Positions 7,954 through 17,374 of a DNA stretch of 62,008 nucleotides are shown here, piece after piece. Made by a program: the position numbers and the translations under genes. Position 1 is the first letter of the stretch, and each line of letters opens with the position of its first letter. Origin of the DNA: Sporosarcina koreensis (GTDB lineage: Bacteria; Bacillota; Bacilli; Bacillales_A; Planococcaceae); assembly GCF_001531445.1 (NCBI RefSeq), contig NZ_LQYA01000064.1, positions 13,979-75,986 of the forward strand, written 5' to 3'. The notes below the pieces were generated by a model. The model was not told the origin of the DNA, ran no database searches, and saw only the letters and a list, made by a program, of their open reading frames with translations.

Positions 7954-9609
7954 CTATTCTTGTTTTTCACGTTGCAAAAGCTCATAAATCTTTAGCCCGA
8001 CCCGTACAGACAACATTTCTTCAGAGTCATCAAAATCCATTCCTGTAATTTCTTTGATCCTTTCCAAGCGATACACAACAGTCTTATAATGGACAAAAAG
8101 GAGCTTGGCAGTTTGGGCGGCGTTTTGATTGCATTCCAAAAAGGTTTGTAAGGTTTCCAGCAGATCCGATTGATTCGCCTGCTGATAATCGAGCAGTTCC
8201 TTCAGGGATTTTGGGATGAATTGCAGTAACGCGGATGAATCATTTACATGGCGCAGCAATCGAAAAATCCCCAACTCCGAAAAGGCGGTGATCGATGCCA
8301 AGCCGTTTAACGTCTCTCCTAAATCCAGCGCGTCATGCGCTTCCCGATAGCTTTGCGGAATTTCAGAAATTTCATTCACTGCACATCCTATCCCTACTTG
8401 TACATCAATGTCTTTCAATTGCTTTTTAATGACCTCTTGAATCGTCCGGGCTGTTTTCTTTATATCGTCGATCCAATCGGTATCATTTTTACACGTCTTC
8501 TCCACTTTCCAAAGGACAATGAAGAAATTGCTTTTATTCGATATGATGCCATTCGGCAAATAATGATGGATGGCTTCATGCACGAGAAAATGGCTGCGGT
8601 CGGCGAGGTCTCCTTTTTGCTGTAACATACCATCCGACTGGCGATTGATTTTGAATAAAACCGCGGCAAATGCTCCTGAAAAATCCCAGCCGATAACATT
8701 CGCCTTTTCATAAACAGCTTGTATCGATTGGATTTTCCCGCTGATCAGTTCCTCAATCAAATCATTTTTATATTTCTTTTCAACCTCGGCTACCGCAAAT
8801 TGCTTCACTAACTCAAGCGATAAGGAAGTCGCTGCGTTTTCGACAGCAATCAAATCCAGCTCAACTAGCGATTTATTAATTTCACCAATTAGCAAATACA
8901 TTTTATTATGGTTTAACGCTTCTATAGGAACGACAATCTGATGCCCTTTAATATTATCCAGCTCAGGGTATTTCACAATTTGCCGATAATGTGGAAATTT
9001 GATGCCTGATGTCTGTTCGTAAAAATGGACTTTCTCAACCATTTCAAACTTTTCAAGCTCGGGGTATGTTGAAACGATACATCTGAAATTCCTGTCGAAA
9101 AGAGCAACAGGGTTCCCGATCAACTCTTCAAGTGTATGGATGATCTTTTCAAGACCTTTATCGGCAAGTGATAATGCTGTAAATCGATCGTGAATCTCTT
9201 TGTAGTATTGCAGTTTCGTGACCTGTTTATTAAAAAGCTCCCCCATGATCGGATACATGACATCGACAAATGGAACTTCTTGCGGAAGCTGGATGATTGG
9301 CATCCTATTTCTTTCGCCCGCTTCAAGCAACTGGTCCGAAATTTCTTCACTATGCTTCTTAATGATAAGTGCGCTGACTCTCTTTTCAGCCAACTTGAAA
9401 ATGAAATCTGTTTGCTCTTTTTCATTAAAATCCCGTATCGAATAAAGGCTCGTCAAAATCACTTCTCCGCCTTTAATCCAATTCGCGATATCGGGACCTT
9501 CCATGATCGTTACACCTTCAATACCATTATGAATATAATCATGTCCGCTTAACACTTCTGCATCCTTCATGGACTCCATCGCCAATAAATCGATTACTTT
9601 CAACTCCAT
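7954..9609 (-). CDS. pucR: PucR-family transcriptional regulator, copy 1
   Basis: A 551-residue PucR-family regulator. The N-terminal PucR sensor domain covers about residues 1-125 (VIDLLAMESMKDAEVLSGHD onward). The C-terminal helix-turn-helix is near 490-545, with ECNQNAAQTAKLLFVHYKTVVYRLERI typical of the HTH_30 class. PucR activates purine/ureide catabolic genes in Bacillus subtilis, and allantoin-type compounds are effectors. The start at 9609 has AAGGAG 7 bases before it. It lies upstream of allC in the same direction but is separated by a terminator, and it diverges from the hydrolase gene. It very likely controls the locus. Confidence 0.82.
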   Translation of the reverse strand: MELKVIDLLAMESMKDAEVLSGHDYIHNGIEGVTIMEGPDIANWIKGGEVILTSLYSIRDFNEKEQTDFIFKLAEKRVSALIIKKHSEEISDQLLEAGERNRMPIIQLPQEVPFVDVMYPIMGELFNKQVTKLQYYKEIHDRFTALSLADKGLEKIIHTLEELIGNPVALFDRNFRCIVSTYPELEKFEMVEKVHFYEQTSGIKFPHYRQIVKYPELDNIKGHQIVVPIEALNHNKMYLLIGEINKSLVELDLIAVENAATSLSLELVKQFAVAEVEKKYKNDLIEELISGKIQSIQAVYEKANVIGWDFSGAFAAVLFKINRQSDGMLQQKGDLADRSHFLVHEAIHHYLPNGIISNKSNFFIVLWKVEKTCKNDTDWIDDIKKTARTIQEVIKKQLKDIDVQVGIGCAVNEISEIPQSYREAHDALDLGETLNGLASITAFSELGIFRLLRHVNDSSALLQFIPKSLKELLDYQQANQSDLLETLQTFLECNQNAAQTAKLLFVHYKTVVYRLERIKEITGMDFDDSEEMLSVRVGLKIYELLQREKQE

Positions 9610-9718
9610 TTCCCCACTCCTTTCCACGAATGATAAAGTCCTTATCTCGAAATATTATTCATCTTATTATACAATATTTACATTACACATATCTAAACGA
9701 AGGAAAGAGTGAGACATT

Positions 9719-10591
9719 TTGTCGAAAACAACAGTCATCTACAAACAGAAGGAAAACTTCGAGCTGAAAGCGGACTTTTACCCCGCTTCTGAAAAATCTC
9801 GCCCAATAATTGTTTATATACATGGCGGCGGACTTCTATGGGGATCACGCGAAGACATGAAAGCGGAACAGATTGATTATTATCATCAAGCCGGGTTCAA
9901 TATCTTTTCCATTGACTACCGGCTGGCGCCAGAAACGAAGCTGCCTGCCATTCAAGAAGATATTGTAGACGCACTGCGCTGGATTGAAAACGAGGGAACG
10001 AAGCAATTTGATTATGATCCTGAAAAAATAGCTGTCATCGGAAGTTCAGCAGGCGGTTTCTTAGCTCTTCTTACGGGCACGTTCAAAAATAAGCCGAAAG
10101 CAATCGTTTCTTTTTATGGGTATGGCGACATTACCGGAGATTGGGCGGTGAAGCCGAGCCCCCATTATTCCGCAATGACGAATGTACCGAGAGAGCTTGC
10201 CAAAATGCTTGTGTCGAATGAAATCATTTCAGTCGGTCCGATCGAAAAGCGTTATGCGCTCTACATGCATGCGAGGCAGTATGGCGTCTGGATCGAGGAA
10301 TTGACAGGGCTCATTCCTATTATTTCAAAGGAAGAACTGTCAACATACTGTCCGCTATTCAATGTAGGGCCGGACTACCCGCCTACACTGCTGCTCCACG
10401 GAACGAAAGACGAGGACGTCCCTTACGAGCAATCGGTCTTAATGGCGGAGAGTTTACAAGAACAGGGCGTCGATCATAAACTGATTACCATTCCGGACGG
10501 AAAGCACCAATTCGACGAAGAGTGGCAAAACCCGGTTGTACAAAATGCTTTTGACGAAGTGATCACTTTCCTAAACGAATATTTGAAGTAA
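9719..10591 (+). CDS. Alpha/beta hydrolase (HSL/esterase type)
   Basis: A 290-residue alpha/beta hydrolase. The oxyanion-hole motif is HGGG (YIHGGGLLWG, near residue 35), the nucleophile elbow is GSSAGG (Ser near 109), and the acid and histidine lie in GTKDEDVP and DGKHQFDE near the end. It has no signal peptide, so it is cytoplasmic. The start is TTG at 9719 with GGAAAGAG upstream. It is divergent from pucR and sits inside the ureide locus, so it may act on a ureide- or purine-derived ester or amide. The true substrate cannot be read from the sequence. Confidence 0.75.
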   Translation: MSKTTVIYKQKENFELKADFYPASEKSRPIIVYIHGGGLLWGSREDMKAEQIDYYHQAGFNIFSIDYRLAPETKLPAIQEDIVDALRWIENEGTKQFDYDPEKIAVIGSSAGGFLALLTGTFKNKPKAIVSFYGYGDITGDWAVKPSPHYSAMTNVPRELAKMLVSNEIISVGPIEKRYALYMHARQYGVWIEELTGLIPIISKEELSTYCPLFNVGPDYPPTLLLHGTKDEDVPYEQSVLMAESLQEQGVDHKLITIPDGKHQFDEEWQNPVVQNAFDEVITFLNEYLK

Positions 10592-10593
10592 AG

Positions 10594-10629
10594 AAAAGGG
10601 CTGAGAATTAAATCTCATGCCCTTTTTTC
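10594..10629. terminator. Bidirectional terminator between converging genes
   Basis: AAAAGGGCTGAGA and TCTCATGCCCTTTT pair over a short loop and are followed by T-runs on both strands. It serves the hydrolase (+) and the permease (-). Confidence 0.8.
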
Positions 10630-10665
10630 GTTTCTTCTATTCATCATTTTGATTTACTCATCATT

Positions 10666-12021
10666 TCATGAAATGGAATCCGCTGTATCCTTTTCTTTCT
10701 TCTTCGTATCCACACCGTATTTATCCCAATTAATTAGGTTTTCCAATAGGAGTGCCAGAATGATCCCGACGAGCAGACCACTGCTAAGCAAAGGACGGAC
10801 AACTCCCGGAATCGTAATGAAATAAGATGCCGGGAGGGTCATGATGACTACCCCGACGAATAACGGAATCGCAGAACGATAAATGTTGACCGTATTGAAT
10901 TTAACTTCCTTAAAGAAAGTCAAGGAAGAATTCAACAGGAGCAAATAGGAAACAAATAAAGCAGCACTACCGATGCTTAACGGCAGCTGCGAGAAAAAGC
11001 TGCCAAGCGGTGGGATAAGTCCCATGACAAGGAACATGAATCCACCAAGTATAAATGGAAGCCTCTTAATAATCCCTGTTTGGCTTAAGAAACCGATCGA
11101 TGAAACGAATGGTGAGTTTGGAACGAGGCCAAAAATACCTGCAATGACTGTGAAGATGCCTGTAATGGTGAATGATGCCCTGTATTCGGACTTCGTCGTT
11201 TCCACCTCATACATGCTTTCCGTTCCTTTTAACGCGCCAAACGTATTCGCCGTATTCAATAACCCCGCTAAAATAGTCGTAATGATAATGCCGACGTCAA
11301 ATGCGGGCTTCCCTAATGGGAATAATTCAAGCGCGAATTTTGTCGATCCGCCACCTGTGCTTTCCGGCTTGAAAATGATTGTATAAACGATCCAGCCGAC
11401 GATTATCCCGATTAGCAATCCGTAACGCCTTACACTTGTCGGCGCCTTGACGCTGATGATGATGATCAGGATTGCAATGACAATCGCCAATAAGGAAACG
11501 GGTACATCAATAGACGGGTTTGTAGCCTGGTTGCCAAAAGGTATACCGAGCATCCCCTTTAAAAAGATCCCGATCAATTGACATCCGAACAAGAACATAA
11601 ATACACCCATCACGGCCGGAGTGAATAATTTGGCTATACGAGGCCCAAGCCCTGTTACCCCTATCAAGAGAGTAATAACCGACACGATGAGGATTCCAAC
11701 CGTCAAGCTGCCCCCTAGAACATCCAATGGCATTCCTTGAGCCGCAGCTGTCGTAGTCAGTGTTAAAATGACACCCCACCATAGACCGGATTGTCCTTCC
11801 ATAATGGCACGTCTATGCCCTAAAAACGCTTGGATAATACAGGCTAGACCTGTGACGATAAAGGAAAGCTGAAGCATATTGACAATCGTTTCCGGCGAAA
11901 GATCAAAAGCCGCACCGACAGTGATTGGGATGACAACAATATTCGTGAAAATAAAAAAGAGCCACTGTAAGCCCGAAATCCAGTTACTTGATTTTAATAA
12001 CTCGTTATTAATGACGATCAC
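10666..12021 (-). CDS. NCS2-family uracil/xanthine-type permease
   Basis: A 451-residue nucleobase:cation symporter-2 family membrane protein with about 12 to 14 hydrophobic segments. It would carry a purine, pyrimidine or ureide across the membrane. Family-like segments are QWLFFIFTNIVVIPITVG near 20, the MEGQSGLWWG segment near 75 and GTESMYEVE in the middle of the protein. The start is uncertain: the frame opens with a GTG that overlaps the stop of allH (GTGA), and its ribosome site is very close. Coupling to allH translation would explain that. The substrate is unknown; the ureide locus suggests xanthine, uric acid or a related compound. Confidence 0.78.
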   Translation of the reverse strand: MIVINNELLKSSNWISGLQWLFFIFTNIVVIPITVGAAFDLSPETIVNMLQLSFIVTGLACIIQAFLGHRRAIMEGQSGLWWGVILTLTTTAAAQGMPLDVLGGSLTVGILIVSVITLLIGVTGLGPRIAKLFTPAVMGVFMFLFGCQLIGIFLKGMLGIPFGNQATNPSIDVPVSLLAIVIAILIIIISVKAPTSVRRYGLLIGIIVGWIVYTIIFKPESTGGGSTKFALELFPLGKPAFDVGIIITTILAGLLNTANTFGALKGTESMYEVETTKSEYRASFTITGIFTVIAGIFGLVPNSPFVSSIGFLSQTGIIKRLPFILGGFMFLVMGLIPPLGSFFSQLPLSIGSAALFVSYLLLLNSSLTFFKEVKFNTVNIYRSAIPLFVGVVIMTLPASYFITIPGVVRPLLSSGLLVGIILALLLENLINWDKYGVDTKKKEKDTADSIS

Positions 12022-12986
12022 CTTTCTTTTTTATGAATAACGGCAGCTTTCATGCCGATTAACATACCTACTACTGTGTCCGCGCCTGATGTATGGCCAA
12101 TTTCCTTCATCTCTTCAAGCGCCTTCAAAAATTCAGTCCCGCGCGGTTTATCTACTACATTGCATAACTGTAGAAGATGGGAATGAAATTTATTTTCAGT
12201 CGCATACAGAAGGTACTCCAGAGCAATATGCGTCGTCCGTTTTCGACCTCGTTCGTCCAAATAGGATTTAAGCTTGCGCAGAAATGTCTGGTCCGTGCCT
12301 TCCATTGCTGAAAGTACAGCACAAATCCCTGTTATGCAGTCATCTCCACTCGGTGTTAACCCAAGCCCCCTGCCAATCCAATAATCAAATACGCTTTCGG
12401 CATCCAATTCATGATGACAGACAAGATTACGTAAGCTTTCCAATTTCTCCAGAACCTGAATATTCCCGGTCTTCGACGATGGATCCAACAAATAATGAAT
12501 GATACTTTTCTTATCTTCTGCTCTTTCTGCTAAGCCTGTTTGCCAATCACCTTGAAGAAGTCTATCTGCCATAAACGCAAAATTGTCTGTAAGAGTCGGG
12601 AAATCGTAATCGGATGGCTGCATCGTATGATTTGTCCATTTCACTTGGCCCAAGGTAAGCGTTATGCCTTTTGGAAAATGCAGCGCCATTGAATCCATGT
12701 TCCAATATACTTCCAAGTCAACGGCCACCAACGCTGTCAGTAGATGCGCATTCGATTGTTCCATGCCAATTCCGAACGGAGCCAACCCACTCCCCAATGC
12801 GCCGATGTGGACAAGATGTCCGCCAAAGGATAAATTGAAACTAGTATTAAAAACACTATGGACATGACCTTTTGGGTTTCTTTTAAAGATACGGAGAATT
12901 TCATCGCTAGCAGCAATGGCATTCAATACAAACGCATTACTAGTACGATTGGAATCCCTATTCGTTGAATTAAACAATATCTTCAC
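12018..12986 (-). CDS. allH: Oxamate carbamoyltransferase subunit AllH (YlbF-like, DUF2877)
   Basis: A 322-residue protein of the DUF2877 family, recognised by GLGLTPSGDDCITG near residue 210. In E. coli the DUF2877 protein YlbF is the third component (AllH) of oxamate carbamoyltransferase with FdrA and YlbE. Here it is separated from allFG by about 9 kb and is paired with the NCS2 permease instead. The first start codon is unclear: GTG at 12986 abuts GGGG, while TTG three codons later has 6-base spacing. The combined presence of AllF, AllG and AllH makes the assignment stronger than each alone. Confidence 0.75.
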   Translation of the reverse strand: MKILFNSTNRDSNRTSNAFVLNAIAASDEILRIFKRNPKGHVHSVFNTSFNLSFGGHLVHIGALGSGLAPFGIGMEQSNAHLLTALVAVDLEVYWNMDSMALHFPKGITLTLGQVKWTNHTMQPSDYDFPTLTDNFAFMADRLLQGDWQTGLAERAEDKKSIIHYLLDPSSKTGNIQVLEKLESLRNLVCHHELDAESVFDYWIGRGLGLTPSGDDCITGICAVLSAMEGTDQTFLRKLKSYLDERGRKRTTHIALEYLLYATENKFHSHLLQLCNVVDKPRGTEFLKALEEMKEIGHTSGADTVVGMLIGMKAAVIHKKER

Positions 12987-13083
12987 CCCAAACTAGATTA
13001 TATCCATTATATAGCTTCCCCTATTTTTTCACCCTTAACTACTCTAGTTTACAGCTATCGATTGAAAATTTCATTGTTTACTA

Positions 13084-13112
13084 TGAACAAAAAGAAGCTT
13101 GATTTTTGTTCA
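13084..13112. promoter_or_regulatory. Perfect inverted repeat upstream of second pucR
   Basis: TGAACAAAAA and TTTTTGTTCA form a 10-bp perfect dyad over a 9-base spacer. It ends three bases before the -35 of the second pucR gene and also lies upstream of allH on the other strand. This is a candidate operator for a PucR protein or another regulator of the divergent pair. Confidence 0.5.
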
Positions 13113-13115
13113 TTT

Positions 13116-13143
13116 TTGACGTAAAATGATAGGTACTTAATAT
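13116..13143 (+). promoter_or_regulatory. Probable sigma-A promoter of second pucR
   Basis: TTGACG and TAATAT are separated by 16 bases and lie 48 bases ahead of the pucR ATG. Confidence 0.5.
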
Positions 13144-13190
13144 AGGAAGAGATAAAATTTCTTAAGAGAAATTAAAATGAGGTTATTCTT

Positions 13191-14834
13191 ATGAAAACAG
13201 TAAATGATTTATTCATATTGGAAGGCATGAAGGAAGGCATTGTACTCGCAGGACATCGCGGACTGACGAGAAATGTACAATTTGTAAATATATCCGACAC
13301 CCCTGACGTCATCAATTTTTTGGCTGAAAATCACCTCCTTCTAACGACCGGTTATGCATTCAAAGACGATACTGATAAATTCTGTGAGCTCATCAAACAG
13401 ATGCATGAATTGAATTGTTCAGGTCTTGTCATTAAAATCAACCGGTTCTTTAACGAGTTGCCGCGTGAAGTGAAATTATTGGCTGACAATCTTGCATTCC
13501 CGATTATTGATTTGCCGACAAAACACACACTAGGGGAAGTCTCCCGCCACGTCCTGAATTATTTAAACGATCATGAAGCGGAACAGCTTTATTATGCTTT
13601 ACATGTCCAGAAAGAGTTTTCCGATATGATGATCAAAGGCTATAGTCTAACAGCGCTCATCGAACAATTGGGACATTTTTTATCACGTCCTACCCTCCTC
13701 TTGAATCATAGGGGAGAAAAAATTGCACATAGCCACGACTTCAGGATGGATTCAATGAAATTAGTCGAACAGGAAATCATCGAAAAAGTGAAGGATGATT
13801 TAACAGCAGCCCGGGAAGGAAGCACATTCACGATTTCCTCAAGGGAACATCAATCCATTTCGACTTTTCCCGTTCAAACAAAGCGGCAGCATCCGAGCAT
13901 GCTCGTCATTATTGATTCCATGACGTTGCCTTACCCTTCCTCCCAAATGGCGATTGAACAGGCCGGCAACGTCATTACCTTTACAATTATCAAGGAGCAG
14001 GCGATCGAGGAAAATTCCAGGTTATTAAAGAATAACTTTTTTGATGATCTAATTGAAGATAGAATCCATTCTGATGAAGAGATTTTAAGCCGCGCCAATT
14101 ATTATGGTTTGAACGAAAACTTGACCAACATTTGCATCATTTGCACTGTCGATCAAAAAGGACAGAACTACGAAGATTTGCAGCTATACGAAAAAAAGGC
14201 CGGGGAATTATACAATAGCATTTACGACCAACTTGAAGATGAAATCGTTCATAGCAATTTGGATGGAGTCTTATTTACGAAGGAAAAATACTTTGTCATG
14301 ATTTTGCAATTTGCTGCTGGCAATGAAGCAGATCCGAACGAAGTAACCGAATTCGTCAATAGATGTCAAGAGAGCCTCCAAGGAGATTTTTCGATTTCTT
14401 TCGGCGTCAGCAATACTGTACATTCCATTAAAGATATTACAACAGCCTATAATGAAGCTTGTGAAGCGATCATGAGCGGATATGATATGAATAAGACCGG
14501 CTTCATCAATTTTTACAAAATGAAAGAGCTTGAAGATTTATTGAACACAATTCCGAGAAAAGATTTAAAGGCTTTATATGAAAATACGTTAAAATCCCTT
14601 GCTTACACGAAAACAAAGGAAGATCAGGAATTGATCAAAACGATTCAAGTTTTCCTGGATTCCCAATGTGAAATCTCCGAGACTTCACGCCGTTTATACA
14701 TTCACCGCAATACAGTGAAATACCGCATTGAGAAAGCAGAGGAATTGCTCAATTGCTCATTCCGCGACCCGGCCCATTCATTGCGCATACGTGTCGCATT
14801 GATGATTGGAACCATCTTGAAAGAAAAAGATTAA
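13191..14834 (+). CDS. pucR: PucR-family transcriptional regulator, copy 2
   Basis: A 547-residue PucR-family protein. The N-terminal sensor domain (VNDLFILEGMKEGIVLAGH onward) covers about 1-125, and the C-terminal helix-turn-helix near 485-540 contains DSQCEISETSRRLYIHRNTVKYRIEKAEELL. TGAGGT lies 7 bases before the ATG. It diverges from the allH-permease operon, so it may regulate that operon while copy 1 regulates allC onward. Identity to copy 1 is low apart from the two domains, so they probably sense different signals. Confidence 0.8.
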   Translation: MKTVNDLFILEGMKEGIVLAGHRGLTRNVQFVNISDTPDVINFLAENHLLLTTGYAFKDDTDKFCELIKQMHELNCSGLVIKINRFFNELPREVKLLADNLAFPIIDLPTKHTLGEVSRHVLNYLNDHEAEQLYYALHVQKEFSDMMIKGYSLTALIEQLGHFLSRPTLLLNHRGEKIAHSHDFRMDSMKLVEQEIIEKVKDDLTAAREGSTFTISSREHQSISTFPVQTKRQHPSMLVIIDSMTLPYPSSQMAIEQAGNVITFTIIKEQAIEENSRLLKNNFFDDLIEDRIHSDEEILSRANYYGLNENLTNICIICTVDQKGQNYEDLQLYEKKAGELYNSIYDQLEDEIVHSNLDGVLFTKEKYFVMILQFAAGNEADPNEVTEFVNRCQESLQGDFSISFGVSNTVHSIKDITTAYNEACEAIMSGYDMNKTGFINFYKMKELEDLLNTIPRKDLKALYENTLKSLAYTKTKEDQELIKTIQVFLDSQCEISETSRRLYIHRNTVKYRIEKAEELLNCSFRDPAHSLRIRVALMIGTILKEKD

Positions 14835-14868
14835 AAACCAAAGCCCAATGAAAAGGCTCTGGTGATAC

Positions 14869-14912
14869 TGTAGACAAGCACCATGAATTTTGGTATTTGC
14901 CTACAGTTTTTT
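14869..14912 (+). terminator. Terminator after second pucR
   Basis: CTGTAGACAA pairs with TTTGCCTACAG over a loop and is followed by TTTTTTCTTTT. Confidence 0.75.
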
Positions 14913-14940
14913 CTTTTAAAATGGAAATAAGGCTAGATAT

Positions 14941-15114
14941 GTTGATTTCCGCTGCGAGCGGACGCTTTCCGCGGGCACGGCTTCAATCTCCTCGGATGTG
15001 CTCCCAACGCTGTCGCTTTTGGTCGCAAAAGCCGTTCGTTGTTACGGCTTTTCCTGCGGGGCTTTCAGCTCGTTGCTGTTCCCGCTGGAGTCGCCGCTCT
15101 CCGCTTCAATCAAC
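14941..15114. repeat. Intergenic repeat element, copy A
   Basis: A GC-rich 174-bp unit beginning GTTGATTTCC and ending TCAATCAAC. It contains TCGCAAAAGCCGTTCGTT and GCGAGCGGACGCTTTCCGC. The same unit occurs in the opposite direction at 15695-15878. It has no open frame of note. It resembles the dispersed non-coding repeats common in Planococcaceae and Bacillaceae genomes. Confidence 0.7.
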
Positions 15115-15129
15115 GGTGTTACCTATTAA

Positions 15130-15400
15130 ATGAATGAGATGATGGATATCAATTCGAAACAGTTGGAAATGCTTCCATAGAGCAGTTGATTCCTCAAGAA
15201 CATTTGGTGAGTAAACTAGGTGCGGTCATTGATTTCTCCTTTATCAGATTCATTAGTTAAAGATCTTTCCCCCACCGTTAAGAGAGACCAACATAGACCC
15301 TTTCACCAAAACTATTTTAAAGGCTGTTTTCATAAACTTTTTTGTTTCTGGGAGGAAATATCTTTTTACTGTTTTACATTCTGGTTTTATCTGGAATAGT
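15130..15400 (+). pseudogene. Transposase relic, N-terminal part, IS1182-like
   Basis: Joined across frameshifts, the + strand reads KQLEM, then IEQLIPQEHLVSKLGAVID, FSFI, LVKDLSPTVKR and finally IDPFTKTILKAVFINFFVSG. This follows the N-terminal order seen in IS1182-type transposases (QLVPKDHLLRKID, FSFI, LVKDL, IDPVVLFKMV). Stops and frame changes show it is dead. The rest of the transposase is missing. Identification is by remembered family pattern and needs a database search. Confidence 0.5.
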
Positions 15401-15625
15401 TACTTTCATTACTTCAATAACTTGGAGATTATAACAATGAAATAAATAAACTTGGCCTCCTTTTAAGGAGATTCCACTACTGAGGTCTTTGTTTATGCAC
15501 TTCTTAGCATCTCGTGTCGCAACCCTTTAATTTCGGCATTTTTTAGCAGTTAGTGACTGTTTCTGTAAATTGCCTATGGGGTTCTTGATTATAAATAATA
15601 GGGAACACCATCAGTAGAATAAAAA

Positions 15626-15668
15626 CAGCGATTCATTCCTCGTTAAAAGGAAATGAATCGCCTGTTTT
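15626..15668. terminator. Hairpin with T-runs on both sides
   Basis: AAAACAGCGATTCATT and AATGAATCGCCTGTTTT pair over a short loop. Read leftward it could end transcripts from the allantoinase genes at 15949-18730; read rightward it follows only a dead transposase. Confidence 0.65.
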
Positions 15669-15694
15669 TATGTTTTCTATTTTACTTGAGTTCC

Positions 15695-15878
15695 GTTGAT
15701 TGGAGTGGAGAGCGGCGAAAGAGGTGCTCTCAACGCTTCGCTTTTGTTCGCAAAAGCCGTTCTTCGTGACGGCTTTTCCTGTGGGATGAGCGGGACAGGT
15801 GAGACCCCACAGGAGCGAAGCGACGAGGAGACTCACCGCCCACCCCACGGAAAGCGTCCGCTCGGAACGGAAATCAAC
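15695..15878. repeat. Intergenic repeat element, copy B (inverted)
   Basis: A 184-bp unit that is the inverted counterpart of 14941-15114: its end GGAAAGCGTCCGCTCGGAAC matches the reverse complement of the start of copy A, and it shares TTCGCAAAAGCCGTTCTTCG. Copies A and B face each other about 580 bp apart with an IS relic between. Confidence 0.7.
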
Positions 15879-15948
15879 AGTTCTAGCTTAAGCTCTTTTC
15901 AAATGGACTTTTTCAGCGGCGGCTAGAATGGCTTTAGTTTTTGTGTTT

Positions 15949-17292
15949 TTATTGAACAACGATTGTTTTCTCCAAGACAATCTTATCGTTCTCAAAGACA
16001 ACTTCGCCATTAACGATCGTCGTTTTGACTTTTCCTTTAAACGTCATACCCACATATGGCGAATGTTGATGACGGTAGAAAAGATCTTCATTCTTCAGTT
16101 CGAAGCTTTCATCCAAGTTGACGATCGCGATATCAGCATCATAGCCTTCTGCAATAGTTCCCTTGTTTTCAAGTCCGAATAATTTCGCTGGGTTTGTCGC
16201 TGTAAGTGCAACAATTTTCTCTAAAGGGAGATTTCGTTTGAAATATCCTTCCGTCAACATGATGTTGAGTGTTGATTGTGCGCCTGAGATTCCGCCCCAA
16301 CCTTCAAAATAGTTATCTGTAATTGTTTTCATTGATGCTGGCGCTGGTGAATGGTCAGATGCGATAACGTTAATTTCACCATTAGCGACCGCAGCCCATA
16401 GATCTTCGACTTCATCTTCGTCACGCAATGGTGGGCAACACTTCGCCAAACCGCCTTTTTCTTCAAGATCTTTTACAGTTAACGCTAAATAATGCCCGCA
16501 CGTTTCAACTGTAATATCGACGCCTCTTTCTTTCGCTGCCTGAATGACGTCTACAACTTTCTTGCTGCTCGCATGGACGACGTGTACTTTACAGCCAGTC
16601 GCTTCTGCATAAGAGATAATTCTTCTGACAGCTTCAATTTCAGAAATGATTGGTCTAGATTCAACAAAATCTCTTGCAGTTGTTTTCCCTTGTTTCTGTT
16701 TTTCTGCAGCGAGCTGATCACAAATAACTGTGCTTTCAGCGTGAACTGCAAGTAGAGATCCAAGAGAAGCGATTTCTTTCATTCCTTTGAAGATTGTTTC
16801 ATCATCCACATGATTGAAATCAGCGATACCACTTGGAGACATGAATGCTTTGAAACCGATAACACCATTCTCATGAAGTTCTTTTAGATCCGCAATATTT
16901 TCCGGTACGAGACCGCCCCAGAAATAAGAATTGACAACCGATTTTTCGTCAGCACATGCCTTTTTCAAATCAAGATTTTCTTTATTGATCGTCGGAGGCG
17001 TACTGTTCAACGGCATATCGAAGAAAGAAGTGGCTCCGCCAGCAGCTAAGCTTCGGCTACCTGTAGCAATCCCTTCCCATTCTGTTCTTCCTGGCTCATT
17101 GAAGTGGACATGCGTATCAATCAATCCGGGCAGAATATGAAGTCCATTTGCATCGATTTCCCGATCAGCCGTACCTTGCAGGGCTTGACCAACTTCTTTA
17201 ATTTTTCCGTCCTTAATCGCAATATCACCTTGAACAATGGAATCTGCTGTGACAATTGTTCCGTTTTTAATGAGTAAATCGTATGTAGTCAT
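15949..17292 (-). CDS. allB: Allantoinase, copy 1
   Basis: A 447-residue cyclic amidohydrolase of the dihydroorotase/allantoinase group. It opens the hydantoin ring of allantoin to give allantoate. Binuclear metal ligands are visible: His61 and His63 in DTHVHF, Lys148 (carboxylated) in IGFKAFM, His184 in VHAES, His240 in VVHAS and Asp313 in ASDHSP. The start at 17292 (MTTYDLLIKN) has GGGGGA 7 bases ahead. It is the last gene of the leftward unit permease, allB copy 2, allB copy 1. The two AllB copies differ clearly, so one may prefer another ureide or hydantoin. Confidence 0.85.
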   Translation of the reverse strand: MTTYDLLIKNGTIVTADSIVQGDIAIKDGKIKEVGQALQGTADREIDANGLHILPGLIDTHVHFNEPGRTEWEGIATGSRSLAAGGATSFFDMPLNSTPPTINKENLDLKKACADEKSVVNSYFWGGLVPENIADLKELHENGVIGFKAFMSPSGIADFNHVDDETIFKGMKEIASLGSLLAVHAESTVICDQLAAEKQKQGKTTARDFVESRPIISEIEAVRRIISYAEATGCKVHVVHASSKKVVDVIQAAKERGVDITVETCGHYLALTVKDLEEKGGLAKCCPPLRDEDEVEDLWAAVANGEINVIASDHSPAPASMKTITDNYFEGWGGISGAQSTLNIMLTEGYFKRNLPLEKIVALTATNPAKLFGLENKGTIAEGYDADIAIVNLDESFELKNEDLFYRHQHSPYVGMTFKGKVKTTIVNGEVVFENDKIVLEKTIVVQ

Positions 17293-17374
17293 CTTATATT
17301 CCCCCATCACAATTTTCCCTTTGCCATTGTCGGCTCTGACAATGACAAAGGGATTGTATGTTTTATTCGACGTT

